Shown here in pieces: positions 1 to 9,000 of a stretch of DNA of 24,596 nt. Made by a program: the position numbers and the translations under genes. The notes beneath the pieces are model-generated. The model did no database searches. It was not told where the DNA came from and was given only the letters and a program-made list of their open reading frames with translations. Every line of letters begins with the position of its first letter. The stretch's first letter is position 1. The stretch is from a virus, in the IMG/VR virus record IMGVR_UViG_3300032163_000101, positions 1-24,596 of that record, one strand, 5' to 3'.

Positions 1-2
1 TT

Positions 3-128
3 CCTGAGTTTTGGTTGAAGGTGATTATTAGTTCCGACCCTAGTCTTAAAGATGGAGCATTTACTCAAAATTATGTTGTGAACCTAAGTAATATAGATGT
101 GAAAAAGTTACCAAAAACATGGAGTTAA
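3..128 (+). CDS. C-terminal end of an unknown protein (partial)
   Basis: An open frame enters from the left edge and ends at TAA 126-128. It gives 41 residues that begin PEFWLKVIISSDPS and end KKLPKTWS. The composition (alternating hydrophobic and charged residues, no stops) looks like a real C-terminus, and a GGAGG-like sequence follows at 131-135. The start lies outside the window and I do not recognise a family. Its position just upstream of the terminase genes suggests a phage gene, but nothing in the fragment gives a function. Confidence 0.5.
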   Translation, partial: PEFWLKVIISSDPSLKDGAFTQNYVVNLSNIDVKKLPKTWS

Positions 129-218
129 TCGGAGGCATAAGGTTAAATCATGCCCAGGACTAGATAATATCAAGATAATGAGAGTACCTATTATTAAGTA
201 TATCAGGAGTTATATTAT

Positions 219-533
219 ATGCCTTTCCAGAAGGGTCATACTGTAAGACCTCGTAACCCGGGCAGAAAGAAGAAAGAATCTACAGAAATCAAGGCGCTTA
301 TGGAGGCCGAACAAGCTCATACGCCGGCAATGATAAGAATTGTACGCGAGAGGGCGTTGGCCGGGGACCAGAAGTATATGGAGATATGGTGGGACCGAGT
401 ATACGGCAAGGGGAAGCAGGTGCTAGAGGCACGTATCCAGGCCGTAGCAACGATGGCACCAGAAGATTACGCCGAGGCTACACGCCTGGCTATCGAAGCG
501 GAGCAGAAGCTACTATCTGAAGCTACAACATAA
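219..533 (+). CDS. probable terminase small subunit / DUF5681-like DNA-packaging protein
   Basis: This 104-residue protein starts with a basic, Gly/Pro-rich stretch (FQKGHTVRPRNPGRKKK, residues 3-19). Many phage small-terminase and DUF5681-type proteins open in the same way, with a pattern like F.PGQSGNPGGRPKG. The rest is predicted helical and charged. Small terminase subunits recognise the packaging site and load viral DNA onto the large subunit. The gene lies just upstream of the large terminase gene, which supports the call. The start has an AGGAG 9 bases upstream (203-207). It lacks a recognisable helix-turn-helix, so the assignment rests on the N-terminal pattern and position only. Confidence 0.55.
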   Translation: MPFQKGHTVRPRNPGRKKKESTEIKALMEAEQAHTPAMIRIVRERALAGDQKYMEIWWDRVYGKGKQVLEARIQAVATMAPEDYAEATRLAIEAEQKLLSEATT

Positions 534-824
534 CATCGCAGAATGGTTATCCTGCGAACTAGAACAAGAACCGTAGCTAATTCTAACAATCTGTTCTACT
601 TCTGACCGATTGGGCAACCCCTTATGTAAAGCAGCACCCTATCAAGAGCCATGTATCAAGCACCCCCTACCCACCCAGATAACGTTAGACTATCAACCTA
701 CGTGGTGGAAGTGGGATGCCGCACCAGGAGTGGGAAATATAAACGCCGAGCCCGTAGTGAGATTTTTACTCAAAATCAGACTTTAGGGATTATGTAAACT
801 AAGAAGGAAAACAATAAGGAGAGT
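534..824 (+). other. intergenic gap between terminase genes; short hairpin, no convincing gene
   Basis: These 291 bases separate the two terminase genes, whereas most neighbours overlap. A 6-bp inverted repeat (TCGCAG 536-541 with CTGCGA 552-557) follows the small-subunit stop, without a T-tract. A start-less open frame (577-786) contains a Trp-rich segment (YQPTWWKWD), and a 48-codon ATG frame overlaps it (650-796). Neither has a good ribosome binding site. Packaging sites often lie near terminase genes, but I see no direct evidence for one here. AAGGAGAG at 815-822 is the ribosome binding site for the large terminase. Confidence 0.4.
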
Positions 825-2423
825 ATGAATTTAGACCCACAGATAATCCTTGCAGTTGGCAAGCGAGAAGAAGAATGTACGGCTGAGGACCGTAAGTTAC
901 GGGCACTCGAACACTATAAGTGCAAAAAATCCTTTGTTTACTTTCTCAGTAATTATTGCAAAATCATCGAACCACCTACACAGGACAATCCTGGCGGAAT
1001 TATTAGATTTGAACTCTGGCCGCACATCATTGAGGCAATCAAGGCGCTTCTCACGCAGAAACTTATCGACTGGCTCAAGGCTCGACAGGTCGGGGCTTCG
1101 TGGTTAATCGCAGCTTATGTTCTTTGGTTCGTAATGAACAATTTGGGAGGAACGGTCGCCATATCCTCAAAAGGCGAACCAGAGGCATTTGAATTAGTCG
1201 CAAAATGCAAAAGAATTTATTTACAACTTCCTGATTTTTTGAGATTGAAGATGCAACCCGACAGTAGTGGCGAATTGGGATTCCCCGTTATGATGAGTTC
1301 CATTAAGGCATTCGCCGCCACCGAAACAGCAGGACTTTCCTTTGCCTTCTCCATTATCGTCTGTGACGAATGGTTGCAACACCCCTACGCCGACCAAAAT
1401 TATTTCGCTTCAAAGCCAGCCAGGGATGCAGGTGGACAGTTCATCGGAATCTTCACGGCCGACCCTGAAAAACTAGACGGACTGGCGATAGCGGTTTTTA
1501 AGGATGCCCTAGAAAATAAAAACGGTTTCACACCATTATTCACTCCATACTTCGCTCGACCCGGACGCGATAAGAAATGGTATGACGAAACAAAGAAAAG
1601 TATTCCGACAAGAGAACTTGGCACCTTAACACCCGAACTTTATATGCTCAAGAATTACCCCGCCTCGATTGAAGAGGCATTAAGCCCTGCCCAGACAATC
1701 GCCGCCTTCGACCTGAAAGTCGTAACTGAAATGATGGCGGATGTCCGACAACCCATCAAGGTTACACGGGATGGGATAGATTCCAACATCGTACACATTT
1801 ACAAGGACTTTTCTATCGGACAGTATTTTATTGCTGCTACCGATACCTCGCATGGCGTAGGCAGGGATTTCTCAGTTACTACAATCATGAACATTAAGAC
1901 GGGTGAAGTCATAGCAGACATTTTGGATAACACACTTCCGCCAGAGGAACTCGCCCTTCACAGCACTCGGATGCTTGATATATTTCAGAATCCATTATGG
2001 TTTATCGAATCTAACGATTATGGCGGAGTGACCATTTTAACCGCGCAAAATCTGAATTACCGCAATCTTGGTTATGAGGATGACAAGAATCGCAAAGTCG
2101 GATTCAACACTCAGGGAAGTTTGGAAACGGGTGGTAAGGTTGTGGGGACACGGGTGGCGCTCTGGGGAAGTTTAATCCCAGCAATCAATAACAGGCAGAT
2201 TCAAATTTACAATGTCGAGGGATTGAAACAGTTTAGTGATATTATCCGTAATGCCCAGAAGCAAGGGCGTATAGAAGCTATGCACGGACGACATGATGAT
2301 TACCCGATGGCAGTCGGAATTTGCTGGCTGAAAAAAGACGAAGTTTCTGGGATTGGCGGGTCATTGGCTCCGATTGAAACCCTTCATTTTAAGAATCGAA
2401 CCAAACTCAGGAGGCGATGGTGA
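825..2423 (+). CDS. terL: terminase large subunit (packaging ATPase and nuclease)
   Basis: This 532-residue protein has the two-domain layout of phage large terminases, the motors that pump DNA into the prohead and cut concatemers. The ATPase domain shows a Walker A-like KARQVGAS at residues 85-92, with the lysine at the front of the motif as in lambda gpA (KSARVGYS) rather than in the usual GK[ST] position. Walker B is SIIVCDEW (176-183, D181/E182). The segment KNYPASIEEAL (276-286) is typical of the domain junction. The RNase H-like nuclease acids fit D340 (ATDTSHG), E395 (FIESND) and D491/D492 (GRHDD). Length is normal. The stop overlaps the next gene by 7 bases. Confidence 0.93.
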   Translation: MNLDPQIILAVGKREEECTAEDRKLRALEHYKCKKSFVYFLSNYCKIIEPPTQDNPGGIIRFELWPHIIEAIKALLTQKLIDWLKARQVGASWLIAAYVLWFVMNNLGGTVAISSKGEPEAFELVAKCKRIYLQLPDFLRLKMQPDSSGELGFPVMMSSIKAFAATETAGLSFAFSIIVCDEWLQHPYADQNYFASKPARDAGGQFIGIFTADPEKLDGLAIAVFKDALENKNGFTPLFTPYFARPGRDKKWYDETKKSIPTRELGTLTPELYMLKNYPASIEEALSPAQTIAAFDLKVVTEMMADVRQPIKVTRDGIDSNIVHIYKDFSIGQYFIAATDTSHGVGRDFSVTTIMNIKTGEVIADILDNTLPPEELALHSTRMLDIFQNPLWFIESNDYGGVTILTAQNLNYRNLGYEDDKNRKVGFNTQGSLETGGKVVGTRVALWGSLIPAINNRQIQIYNVEGLKQFSDIIRNAQKQGRIEAMHGRHDDYPMAVGICWLKKDEVSGIGGSLAPIETLHFKNRTKLRRRW

Positions 2424-2689
2424 ATAGTGTTGATATAACATTGGGCGAAATCTGTGCCATTACAGCAACGAATAGACAAGTATTGGTTGATGGGATAAAT
2501 GCCCGAATGGGTGGGTGGATTGATGCCCACCCCGAAGCGTCATATCTCTATGTATCATTATCTGGTGAGAAATTGGGATGCCCAGGTTGCTCGGCGGATT
2601 ATAAAACCGAGGTGGATGTCCCCGCACATTCAATTCCCTGCTCTTGTGGTAATCCTAAGCATTGGTTGATTAAGTACGAGGAAGAATAA
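2417..2689 (+). CDS. small zinc-ribbon-like protein between terminase and portal
   Basis: This is a 90-residue protein of unknown function. Its C-terminal half has a likely zinc-binding arrangement: C55-x2-C58 and C75-x-C77, with H71 and H82 nearby. The N-terminal half has no feature I recognise. The gene starts inside the end of the large terminase gene (GGAGG at 2410-2414 lies in the terminase coding sequence) and its stop overlaps the portal start in TAATG, so it is translationally coupled on both sides. A structural or assembly cofactor role is possible but not shown. It is one of three small Cys-rich proteins embedded in this late region. Confidence 0.75.
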   Translation: MVNSVDITLGEICAITATNRQVLVDGINARMGGWIDAHPEASYLYVSLSGEKLGCPGCSADYKTEVDVPAHSIPCSCGNPKHWLIKYEEE

Positions 2690-4518
2690 TGAAAAACGGT
2701 AAAGTTACCCCCGAAGAAATAAAAGACGAATTGATACCCAAGTGCAAAGAAGTCTATAACGACCTTTGGGATAAGGGATTTAAGCTGGATGAGAAATATT
2801 ATGAATTAGACTTTGGGGATAAACTAGACCTTCCCACCGAGTTTGCCGCAGAGGGCATTGTCCTGCCAACTGCCCGCGACATGGTGGATACCTTTGTTGA
2901 CCATATTGATATTTCAAATGCTCGTGTGTTCGTGAATCGTAAGGGAACGTCTACCGCATCTGCCGAAGACGCAGAGATGATGCGGAAGTTTTATCTTGGT
3001 TTGATTAACCGAACTAATGTGGAATCTGATATTTCACCGTGGAGGGTGGCGGCTAAACATTTTGCCATGCACGGTCTTGCAGTTTTCAAAACCGTTTGGG
3101 ATGCCGATAGATGGATTGATAAGCCCGAACAGGCAAAGAGTGAAAGCGAAACCGATTATGCTAACAGAATTGAGGAGTGGCAATCACAAACCCATCAATC
3201 TATTCCAATAATTATTCAGGCGATAAATCCCAATTGCATTATGCCCGACCCGTCTTATGGCGGGAGACAGTTTGTTATTGAAGAACAATCGAGACTTTGT
3301 TTCGATGCCTCTAAGAGATGGCCGCATTGGTCAAATCCAGAAAGTAAAAAGTTAGACCAACAAGTAACTTATATTTCTTATTGGGATGATACATACCGAT
3401 GCGACATGATAGACGGCGAACCGATACTTAAAGTCAAAGGTGGGGTTGTCCAGCACAAATATGGATTCATCCCCTACACTTTGATTGATTCTGGATTGGG
3501 CAATATGTCAGCCGATGGCGACCCCCAAAAGCGGTATGTTGGGATTCTGAGATATATGTTTGACCTCTTGGTGGCGGAATCGAGGGACTTCTCTATTTCT
3601 GATATTGTTCTTAAAAAAGCAGGATTCCCTTATCTGGTCATATCGGGCAAGAACTCCGCATTGGTTACCGAGATAAGCCAGAAATACGGTGTGGCGAATA
3701 GATTACCCGAAGGCGTGACAGTTGAGGAAATCGTTTCTAAGGTCCCCCCCGAAGCATTGGCACAACATCTTTATCGAACATCAGATTATATTTCAGCTCA
3801 CGCTGCACCACGTTCTGTGCGGGGGTTATCGGAAACGGGTGTAAGGTCGGGTGCTGATAGACGGTTGGTGTTATCTGAGGCCGCTGCTCGTTATCAATAC
3901 AGTACGGAGGCGTTTAAGAACGGCACGGCAAAGGTTTTAACCAATTGTGCCCGTCTAATGAAAAATGTTGTCCCTGGCGATATTAGGGTCTGGGCAAAAA
4001 CCCCCACTGATAACTTTGATGTCGAGATTAAAAAAGACAAAATGAAAGAGCCCTTCACCTGCTATGTGGAGTTTGCCCCGATTTCAGAAGAGGACGAATA
4101 TCGCAGGCATGATGACCTAGAGAGGTTATCTGCGAGTGGGATTGTTACCCCTCAATGGGCAAGAAGCCAGATGTCAAATGTTGACCCATTAGCAATGGAA
4201 ATTGAGGTTGAAAAAGAGAAATTAAAGAATGACCCGAATATTCAATCTGTTGTTGCACAGTATGTCGGGGGCAGGTTGGCACAGGCGATTTCACAAAGAA
4301 GCGCGGCAGAAGGATTGACTGCTGGTCTACCCCCGATACCTGCACCCCAACAGGGTGGAATACCCCAACAAGGTGGTGTGCCTCGCCAGATGGCTCCACC
4401 CATTACCGAGCGACCACCGATAGGTTCTGCCGAAAAATTGCAGACTGAACTGGCATCATTAAGAAGCAATAAACCAATGAAGCCCCAACAGGGAATCGGA
4501 GGGGGTAGTAACAGATGA
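2689..4518 (+). CDS. portal protein
   Basis: This 609-residue protein follows the terminase, the usual position of the portal, the ring at the special capsid vertex through which DNA is pumped. The length fits. Portal-like features include the early helical segment with LPTARDMVDTFVDHI, a long mixed alpha/beta core, and a helical 'crown/stem-like' segment around residues 378-420 (GLSETGVRSGADRRLVLSEA). A flexible C-terminal tail rich in Pro, Gln and Gly (about 545-580, two PQQGG units) follows, as seen in many portals. No catalytic motif is expected. The call is based on size, order and overall character, not on a signature motif. Confidence 0.8.
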   Translation: MKNGKVTPEEIKDELIPKCKEVYNDLWDKGFKLDEKYYELDFGDKLDLPTEFAAEGIVLPTARDMVDTFVDHIDISNARVFVNRKGTSTASAEDAEMMRKFYLGLINRTNVESDISPWRVAAKHFAMHGLAVFKTVWDADRWIDKPEQAKSESETDYANRIEEWQSQTHQSIPIIIQAINPNCIMPDPSYGGRQFVIEEQSRLCFDASKRWPHWSNPESKKLDQQVTYISYWDDTYRCDMIDGEPILKVKGGVVQHKYGFIPYTLIDSGLGNMSADGDPQKRYVGILRYMFDLLVAESRDFSISDIVLKKAGFPYLVISGKNSALVTEISQKYGVANRLPEGVTVEEIVSKVPPEALAQHLYRTSDYISAHAAPRSVRGLSETGVRSGADRRLVLSEAAARYQYSTEAFKNGTAKVLTNCARLMKNVVPGDIRVWAKTPTDNFDVEIKKDKMKEPFTCYVEFAPISEEDEYRRHDDLERLSASGIVTPQWARSQMSNVDPLAMEIEVEKEKLKNDPNIQSVVAQYVGGRLAQAISQRSAAEGLTAGLPPIPAPQQGGIPQQGGVPRQMAPPITERPPIGSAEKLQTELASLRSNKPMKPQQGIGGGSNR

Positions 4519-4522
4519 TTTG

Positions 4523-4723
4523 TTATTTGGGGGGGAATAAATCGCTACCCTTTATGGACGGGAAGGTTTCAACCCACCAACGAATAGCATAGAAGGCAAT
4601 TTGCATTTCTCGTTTTGATACCTCGGTACAATTCATTTTATCGAGGTATCTTTTGAGGTCGCGATATCGAAAATCGCCCTCGGTGGTTATAAAATGTTGT
4701 CCTAATCCAGATGAAATAACCAT
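4523..4723 (-). CDS. reverse-strand moron gene, unknown 66-residue protein
   Basis: This is the only convincing reverse-strand gene in the window. It fills the 250-base space between portal (ending 4518) and the next + gene (4769). The 66-residue product is mixed charge with a Trp pair (FYAIRWWVETF, about residues 44-54). It has no signal peptide, membrane span or family I recognise. Its start codon begins at the predicted first transcribed base of a consensus promoter, so the mRNA would be leaderless. A lone, oppositely oriented gene with its own promoter inside a late operon is the layout of phage 'morons', which often alter host physiology or exclude other phages. That role is inference. 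No terminator follows, so transcripts could run antisense into portal. Confidence 0.72.
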   Translation of the reverse strand: MVISSGLGQHFITTEGDFRYRDLKRYLDKMNCTEVSKREMQIAFYAIRWWVETFPSIKGSDLFPPK

Positions 4724-4729
4724 ACTGTA

Positions 4730-4758
4730 ATTATATAAAATAATTATGTTTTTGTCAA
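4730..4758 (-). promoter_or_regulatory. perfect-consensus sigma-70 promoter driving the reverse-strand gene
   Basis: On the reverse strand, TTGACA (4758-4753) is followed by exactly 17 bases and then TATAAT (4735-4730). Both hexamers and the spacer match the bacterial housekeeping consensus exactly. Six bases after TATAAT comes A4723, the first base of the ATG, so the expected start of transcription is the start codon itself. The + strand of the same stretch carries the ribosome binding site (AGAGGT 4758-4763) of the gene starting at 4769. Confidence 0.9.
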
Positions 4759-4768
4759 GAGGTAACAG

Positions 4769-5035
4769 ATGAAACCAACAACTTTAACCAGAATCACAGA
4801 AGAAGTTATTGACCTAAAATTAAAAGCCGCCGATGAATTTATTGCAGATGTTATCGAACCCTTAGAGAAAATCGGAAGTCCCGAGGCATTGATTGGCAAA
4901 AAGTATGAGGAATGGACTCCTCTGGATTTTCAACTTTTAGGACAAGTTTATGGTATGGGAAATGAAAGTCCGTTGGGTAAGTTAATATTCAAGAAGTCGC
5001 TTGAGGAAGTTCAGCGACTTGAGAGCGAGGTGTAG
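4769..5035 (+). CDS. unknown small protein after portal
   Basis: This 88-residue, mostly helical and acidic protein has a repeated pattern of charged residues and no Cys, signal peptide or membrane segment. An AGAGGT ribosome binding site precedes the ATG. It ends 2 bases before the next gene, so the two are probably co-translated. I do not recognise the family. Its place between portal and large virion genes suggests an assembly or minor structural role, but the sequence itself does not show this. Confidence 0.7.
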   Translation: MKPTTLTRITEEVIDLKLKAADEFIADVIEPLEKIGSPEALIGKKYEEWTPLDFQLLGQVYGMGNESPLGKLIFKKSLEEVQRLESEV

Positions 5036-5037
5036 AC

Positions 5038-6021
5038 ATGGCATTTTGGGATAATTGGCGACAGCAACAGGCACAGACGGCACAACCAGTACAGACTGAC
5101 CCTTATGTCGGTGCTGCGGGTCTGGCTACCTATCAAAGCGCTATGGCTGCGGGCAAAACCTATGTGCCGGGTTATGGGTATGTTTCACCTCAATCACTTA
5201 ACAATGTGGTTACAGCAACTCCACCTGGGGGGCAACCTCAGATGAATCCCCTTGCTGGATGGAATCCACAACCTGCACCTGTCGCAGGTAGACCTGCCAA
5301 TTTATATGCCGATTGGTTGACTACCCCCTCTACGGGATTGGCTGGGACAACTGTAAATACTCCTGGTGCTGGCAACTTGCCATTGGGCTTTGAATCATAT
5401 ACAGACCCGACCACTGGAATAAATTATTATCTGGGTGCTGATGGTGGTTGGCATGTTGCAGGTAGTTCCGAGAAAACTACAGATACCGCAATGACCGACT
5501 ATCAAAAAGCCATGATTGACCTTCAATTGCAGGATATGGCTACAACACAGGGATTGAGTGAGGATGAGTTGGCTTTACGAAGGCAACAAATGTATCAGGA
5601 TGCTTCCTATCAAAATGCACAATTGGCGTGGCAACAACAACAGTGGTCGCAACAACAGGCGCAGGAACAAAAGAATTATCTGGCTAATCTGGCTGCTGAA
5701 CCGCACAGTTGGCTTGAATATGCGTCTGCGGCAGGTCAACCACCTGTAATTCAACCGTGGATGCTTCCCCTGATGCCTTCAGATTATGGTATTTATTCTG
5801 CCGGGCAAACAATGCCTGGCTGGAATCCTGAAAATATGACAGGTATGCCCCAACTGATAAATCCCTCTGCTCAATATCAGGCCAGGATGGGTCCAACTGC
5901 ACAACAGCAATATTATGGTTATGAGCAAGCCAGAACAGGGGCTACCCCTGAAGAAAGTCAATGGCGTCTATGGTCTTATGCCCCACCCTCAGGAAATAGA
6001 GGTTTAACACAGGTAAGATAA
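5038..6021 (+). CDS. Gln/Pro/Gly-rich putative virion protein
   Basis: This 327-residue protein has low-complexity character. The N-terminal two-thirds is rich in Gly, Pro, Gln and Tyr. Residues about 180-214 form a very Gln-rich helical segment (QQQQWSQQQAQEQ). The C-terminal part again has Pro- and Tyr-rich runs (PPVIQPWMLPLMP). There is no signal peptide or catalytic motif. Such proteins are common as minor virion or ejection components in the portal-capsid interval. It couples to the downstream 1087-residue gene through TAATG (6019-6023), which suggests that the two act together. The role is inferred from context only. Confidence 0.7.
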   Translation: MAFWDNWRQQQAQTAQPVQTDPYVGAAGLATYQSAMAAGKTYVPGYGYVSPQSLNNVVTATPPGGQPQMNPLAGWNPQPAPVAGRPANLYADWLTTPSTGLAGTTVNTPGAGNLPLGFESYTDPTTGINYYLGADGGWHVAGSSEKTTDTAMTDYQKAMIDLQLQDMATTQGLSEDELALRRQQMYQDASYQNAQLAWQQQQWSQQQAQEQKNYLANLAAEPHSWLEYASAAGQPPVIQPWMLPLMPSDYGIYSAGQTMPGWNPENMTGMPQLINPSAQYQARMGPTAQQQYYGYEQARTGATPEESQWRLWSYAPPSGNRGLTQVR

Positions 6022-9000
6022 TGAACTGGGGAGAATCTCAGATAGCCAAAAAGCAACTGCCATTGCAGACTAAGACTCTTAGTCCTAGTCCTGAGGTTCC
6101 CGCATGGTTAAAATTCTGGCGTGGTAAAACACCGTGGCAAGAGGAACAGGGGCAGACATTTCCGCAATGGGCAGGACAGACTATTCACCCCCAGACTGAT
6201 AGGGTTGTTAGGTCTGTTAAGGGCGATGATAGCCTTATACATTCATTCACCGAATCAGGTAAGGAATTAACTTTCCCAGATTGGCAAACTGCTGAATCCT
6301 ACTCAAAGGGTAAGGGAATGGGTACTCCGCCAACACCTGAGTATAAATGGTGGAGGAATCCTTATATGCCAGGCGGACCCTTTGCAGGGGCAGCGGTTAA
6401 TCCCAGAACCACAAGTGATATAGGTGCTGCCGCAAGTCTGGCAATGATGGCGGGTATGGAACCCGCTGCCGCAGCAGTGGCGCCGTTGGCAACCTTGCTT
6501 CCGAAATGGGGTTCAACTGCATTGGGTTTTATTGCTGATGTTTCTGGCAGGATAGAACCAACGGTATCCCCCAAAATTATTCAACAAGCCACTGAATTTG
6601 CGATTAAACAATTACGTGAAAAAGGGGCAGAGGCGAAGGAAAGTATCATACAAGGCATCTCTAAGTCAATGCCTGAAAAACAGGCAAAAAAACTTGTTGA
6701 AACCGTGGCCAAAAGATTGGGCATAAGTGCCGAAAAGGTTGTTGGAAAGATACCCGAAGTTGCACCGAAGGTTGGTGGGGCAGTCCCACCTGTGGCGAAA
6801 GAAGCTCCCCAATTTGCAGGCAATATTCGTTTAGGGAAATTCCCCGAATCTACTCGACCAATTATACAGGAGTGGGCAAGTGCACATCCCCAAGAGATTG
6901 CAACGGCAAGGCGAGGGGTTATTCCCGATGCTCAGGTTTTAGCCGAAGGGCAAAAATTAGTTGAAGAAGTCGGTGGTGGGTTTGGCAAAAAGATTCAGAA
7001 ATGGAAGCCTGGGCAGGCTTGGAACGCCGAAGAAATTACAGCTTTGCGTGGTTCATTAAATAGCAAGGCGCAGGAAATAATCAGATTAAGAGATGCGATT
7101 CAGGGTGGTGTGGACACAACTGAGAATATGCTGAAATTAGAAATGTCATTATTGGAACACGCTCAATTACAGCAAACTGTCCTTCACGGTGTTACTGCTG
7201 AGGCGGGACGTTCCCTTAGAGCATTTAGGCAGACAGCATTTGATAGCTTGAAAGCTAGTAATGTTGAAAAAATGAATGAACTCCTCAAGCGACTTGGCGG
7301 GAAGGGGAAGATAAAAGATATCGCCGACAAGTTGGCGAAGGTGGACATGAATGACCCACTCGCCGTTAATAAATTTATCCAGTCGGTAACTAAGCCGAAA
7401 TGGTATGACTACTTGATTGAGATATTTTATAACTCAATTCTATCTAATCCCAAAACACATATCGTAAACTTTGGCTCAAATACCCTGACGGCAGTTTTGT
7501 CCCCCTTTGAACGAGGCGTTTCGGCGGCAGTTGAAGCACCGTTAGCGTTCTTTCAAAGACGACCACAACAAAGATTCCTTGGTGAAGTCGCACAGGATAT
7601 ATTTGGTGCATTAAGAGGAATACCAGAGGGATTGCGGGCAGCTCTTTACAATATTAAAAATGGATATACCTTGGAAGAGGTGGCGAAATGGGAAATCAAA
7701 AGTAAGGCATTTACTGGCAAGGCAGGGATTGTTGTCGGTATGCCAACGAGATTTCTTGAAGCTGCTGATATGTTTGGCAAATCGGTTAATAGGACCGCAA
7801 CGTTACGAGCCGAGGCCTATCGTACCGCCAAAATGTCGGGATTAAAGGGTGAACAATTTATAACCGAGCTCAATAGGTTGATTCAGAATCCCACCGGGGA
7901 AATGTTGAAACGGGCAAGTGATATTGCTGAATACAGATTATTTAGACAGAAACCCGGGGCGGTTGTAAGTAAGTTAATCAAACTTCGTGATGTTGAAATC
8001 ATGGGTATCCCAGTTCTGAGGTTCTTCGTTCCCTTTTTGAGAACACCCGCCAATCTTGTGAAGTTCGGATTAGAGCGTTCTCCGTTAGGTGTATTGAATT
8101 ATAAAATGTGGATAAACGCTGCCAAGAAAAGTCCTGAGGCGGCCGACCAAATAGCCAGATGGGTTATTGGGTCAACGATTGCGGTGGGGGTAGGCACCTA
8201 TATCGCCGATGGGAAGATTACGGGGGCGGCACCGACTTCACCAAATGAACGAGATTTATTCTATCGCCTGGGGAAACAACCATATTCAATTAAAGTCGGT
8301 GATAAGTGGGTGTCATATCAAAGAATCGAACCTCTTAATCAAACTCTCGCCCAAGTCGCAGCCGTGGCACAGTCCATTAAAGATAAAGAATCTGATACTG
8401 ACATTACGGGCATGGTAGGCAAGGCGATCGCCACAATATCCCAGAACTTTATTAGTCAAACTTATATGAGCGGGATTGCCGACTTAATGAATGCAATGGA
8501 AGACCCCGAACACTCTGGGGGGAATTTTATACAACGGTGGGCAACTGGACTTATTCCGTATAGCGGCACAATGAGAGCCGCAACACAGGCCACGGATGTA
8601 ACAATCAGACAACCGAGGGGGATTGCCGAATCTATCAAGGCAGGTATCCCTGGATTGTCTCAAACTGTCCCCGCCAAGATTGACATTTTCGGTGAAACAA
8701 TTACTAGAGAATCACCTTTCTGGTCGCCGATTTATGTGACTACAGAAAAAGATGGCAGATTGAATCAAGAATTGAATAATCTGGGATTGAACTTCGGTTT
8801 TGTCGGTGGCTCTATCTCTGGTACAGAATTAACCGAGGAGCAAACTAGGGAATACCGAATCCTGGCAGGCAACGTACTTAAAGACTATCTCTCAAGAGCC
8901 ATTGATAGTTCGGAATATCAATCATTAACTGCGATAGAAGACCGCAAGGATTATCTGAATAGTGTGGCGAATAGTGCCAGGCAACTTTCCAGAACAATTG

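Noticed and set aside
650-796. 48-codon ATG frame between the terminase genes
   Set aside because: Weak ribosome binding site, no recognisable composition, and it overlaps another open frame with no better support.
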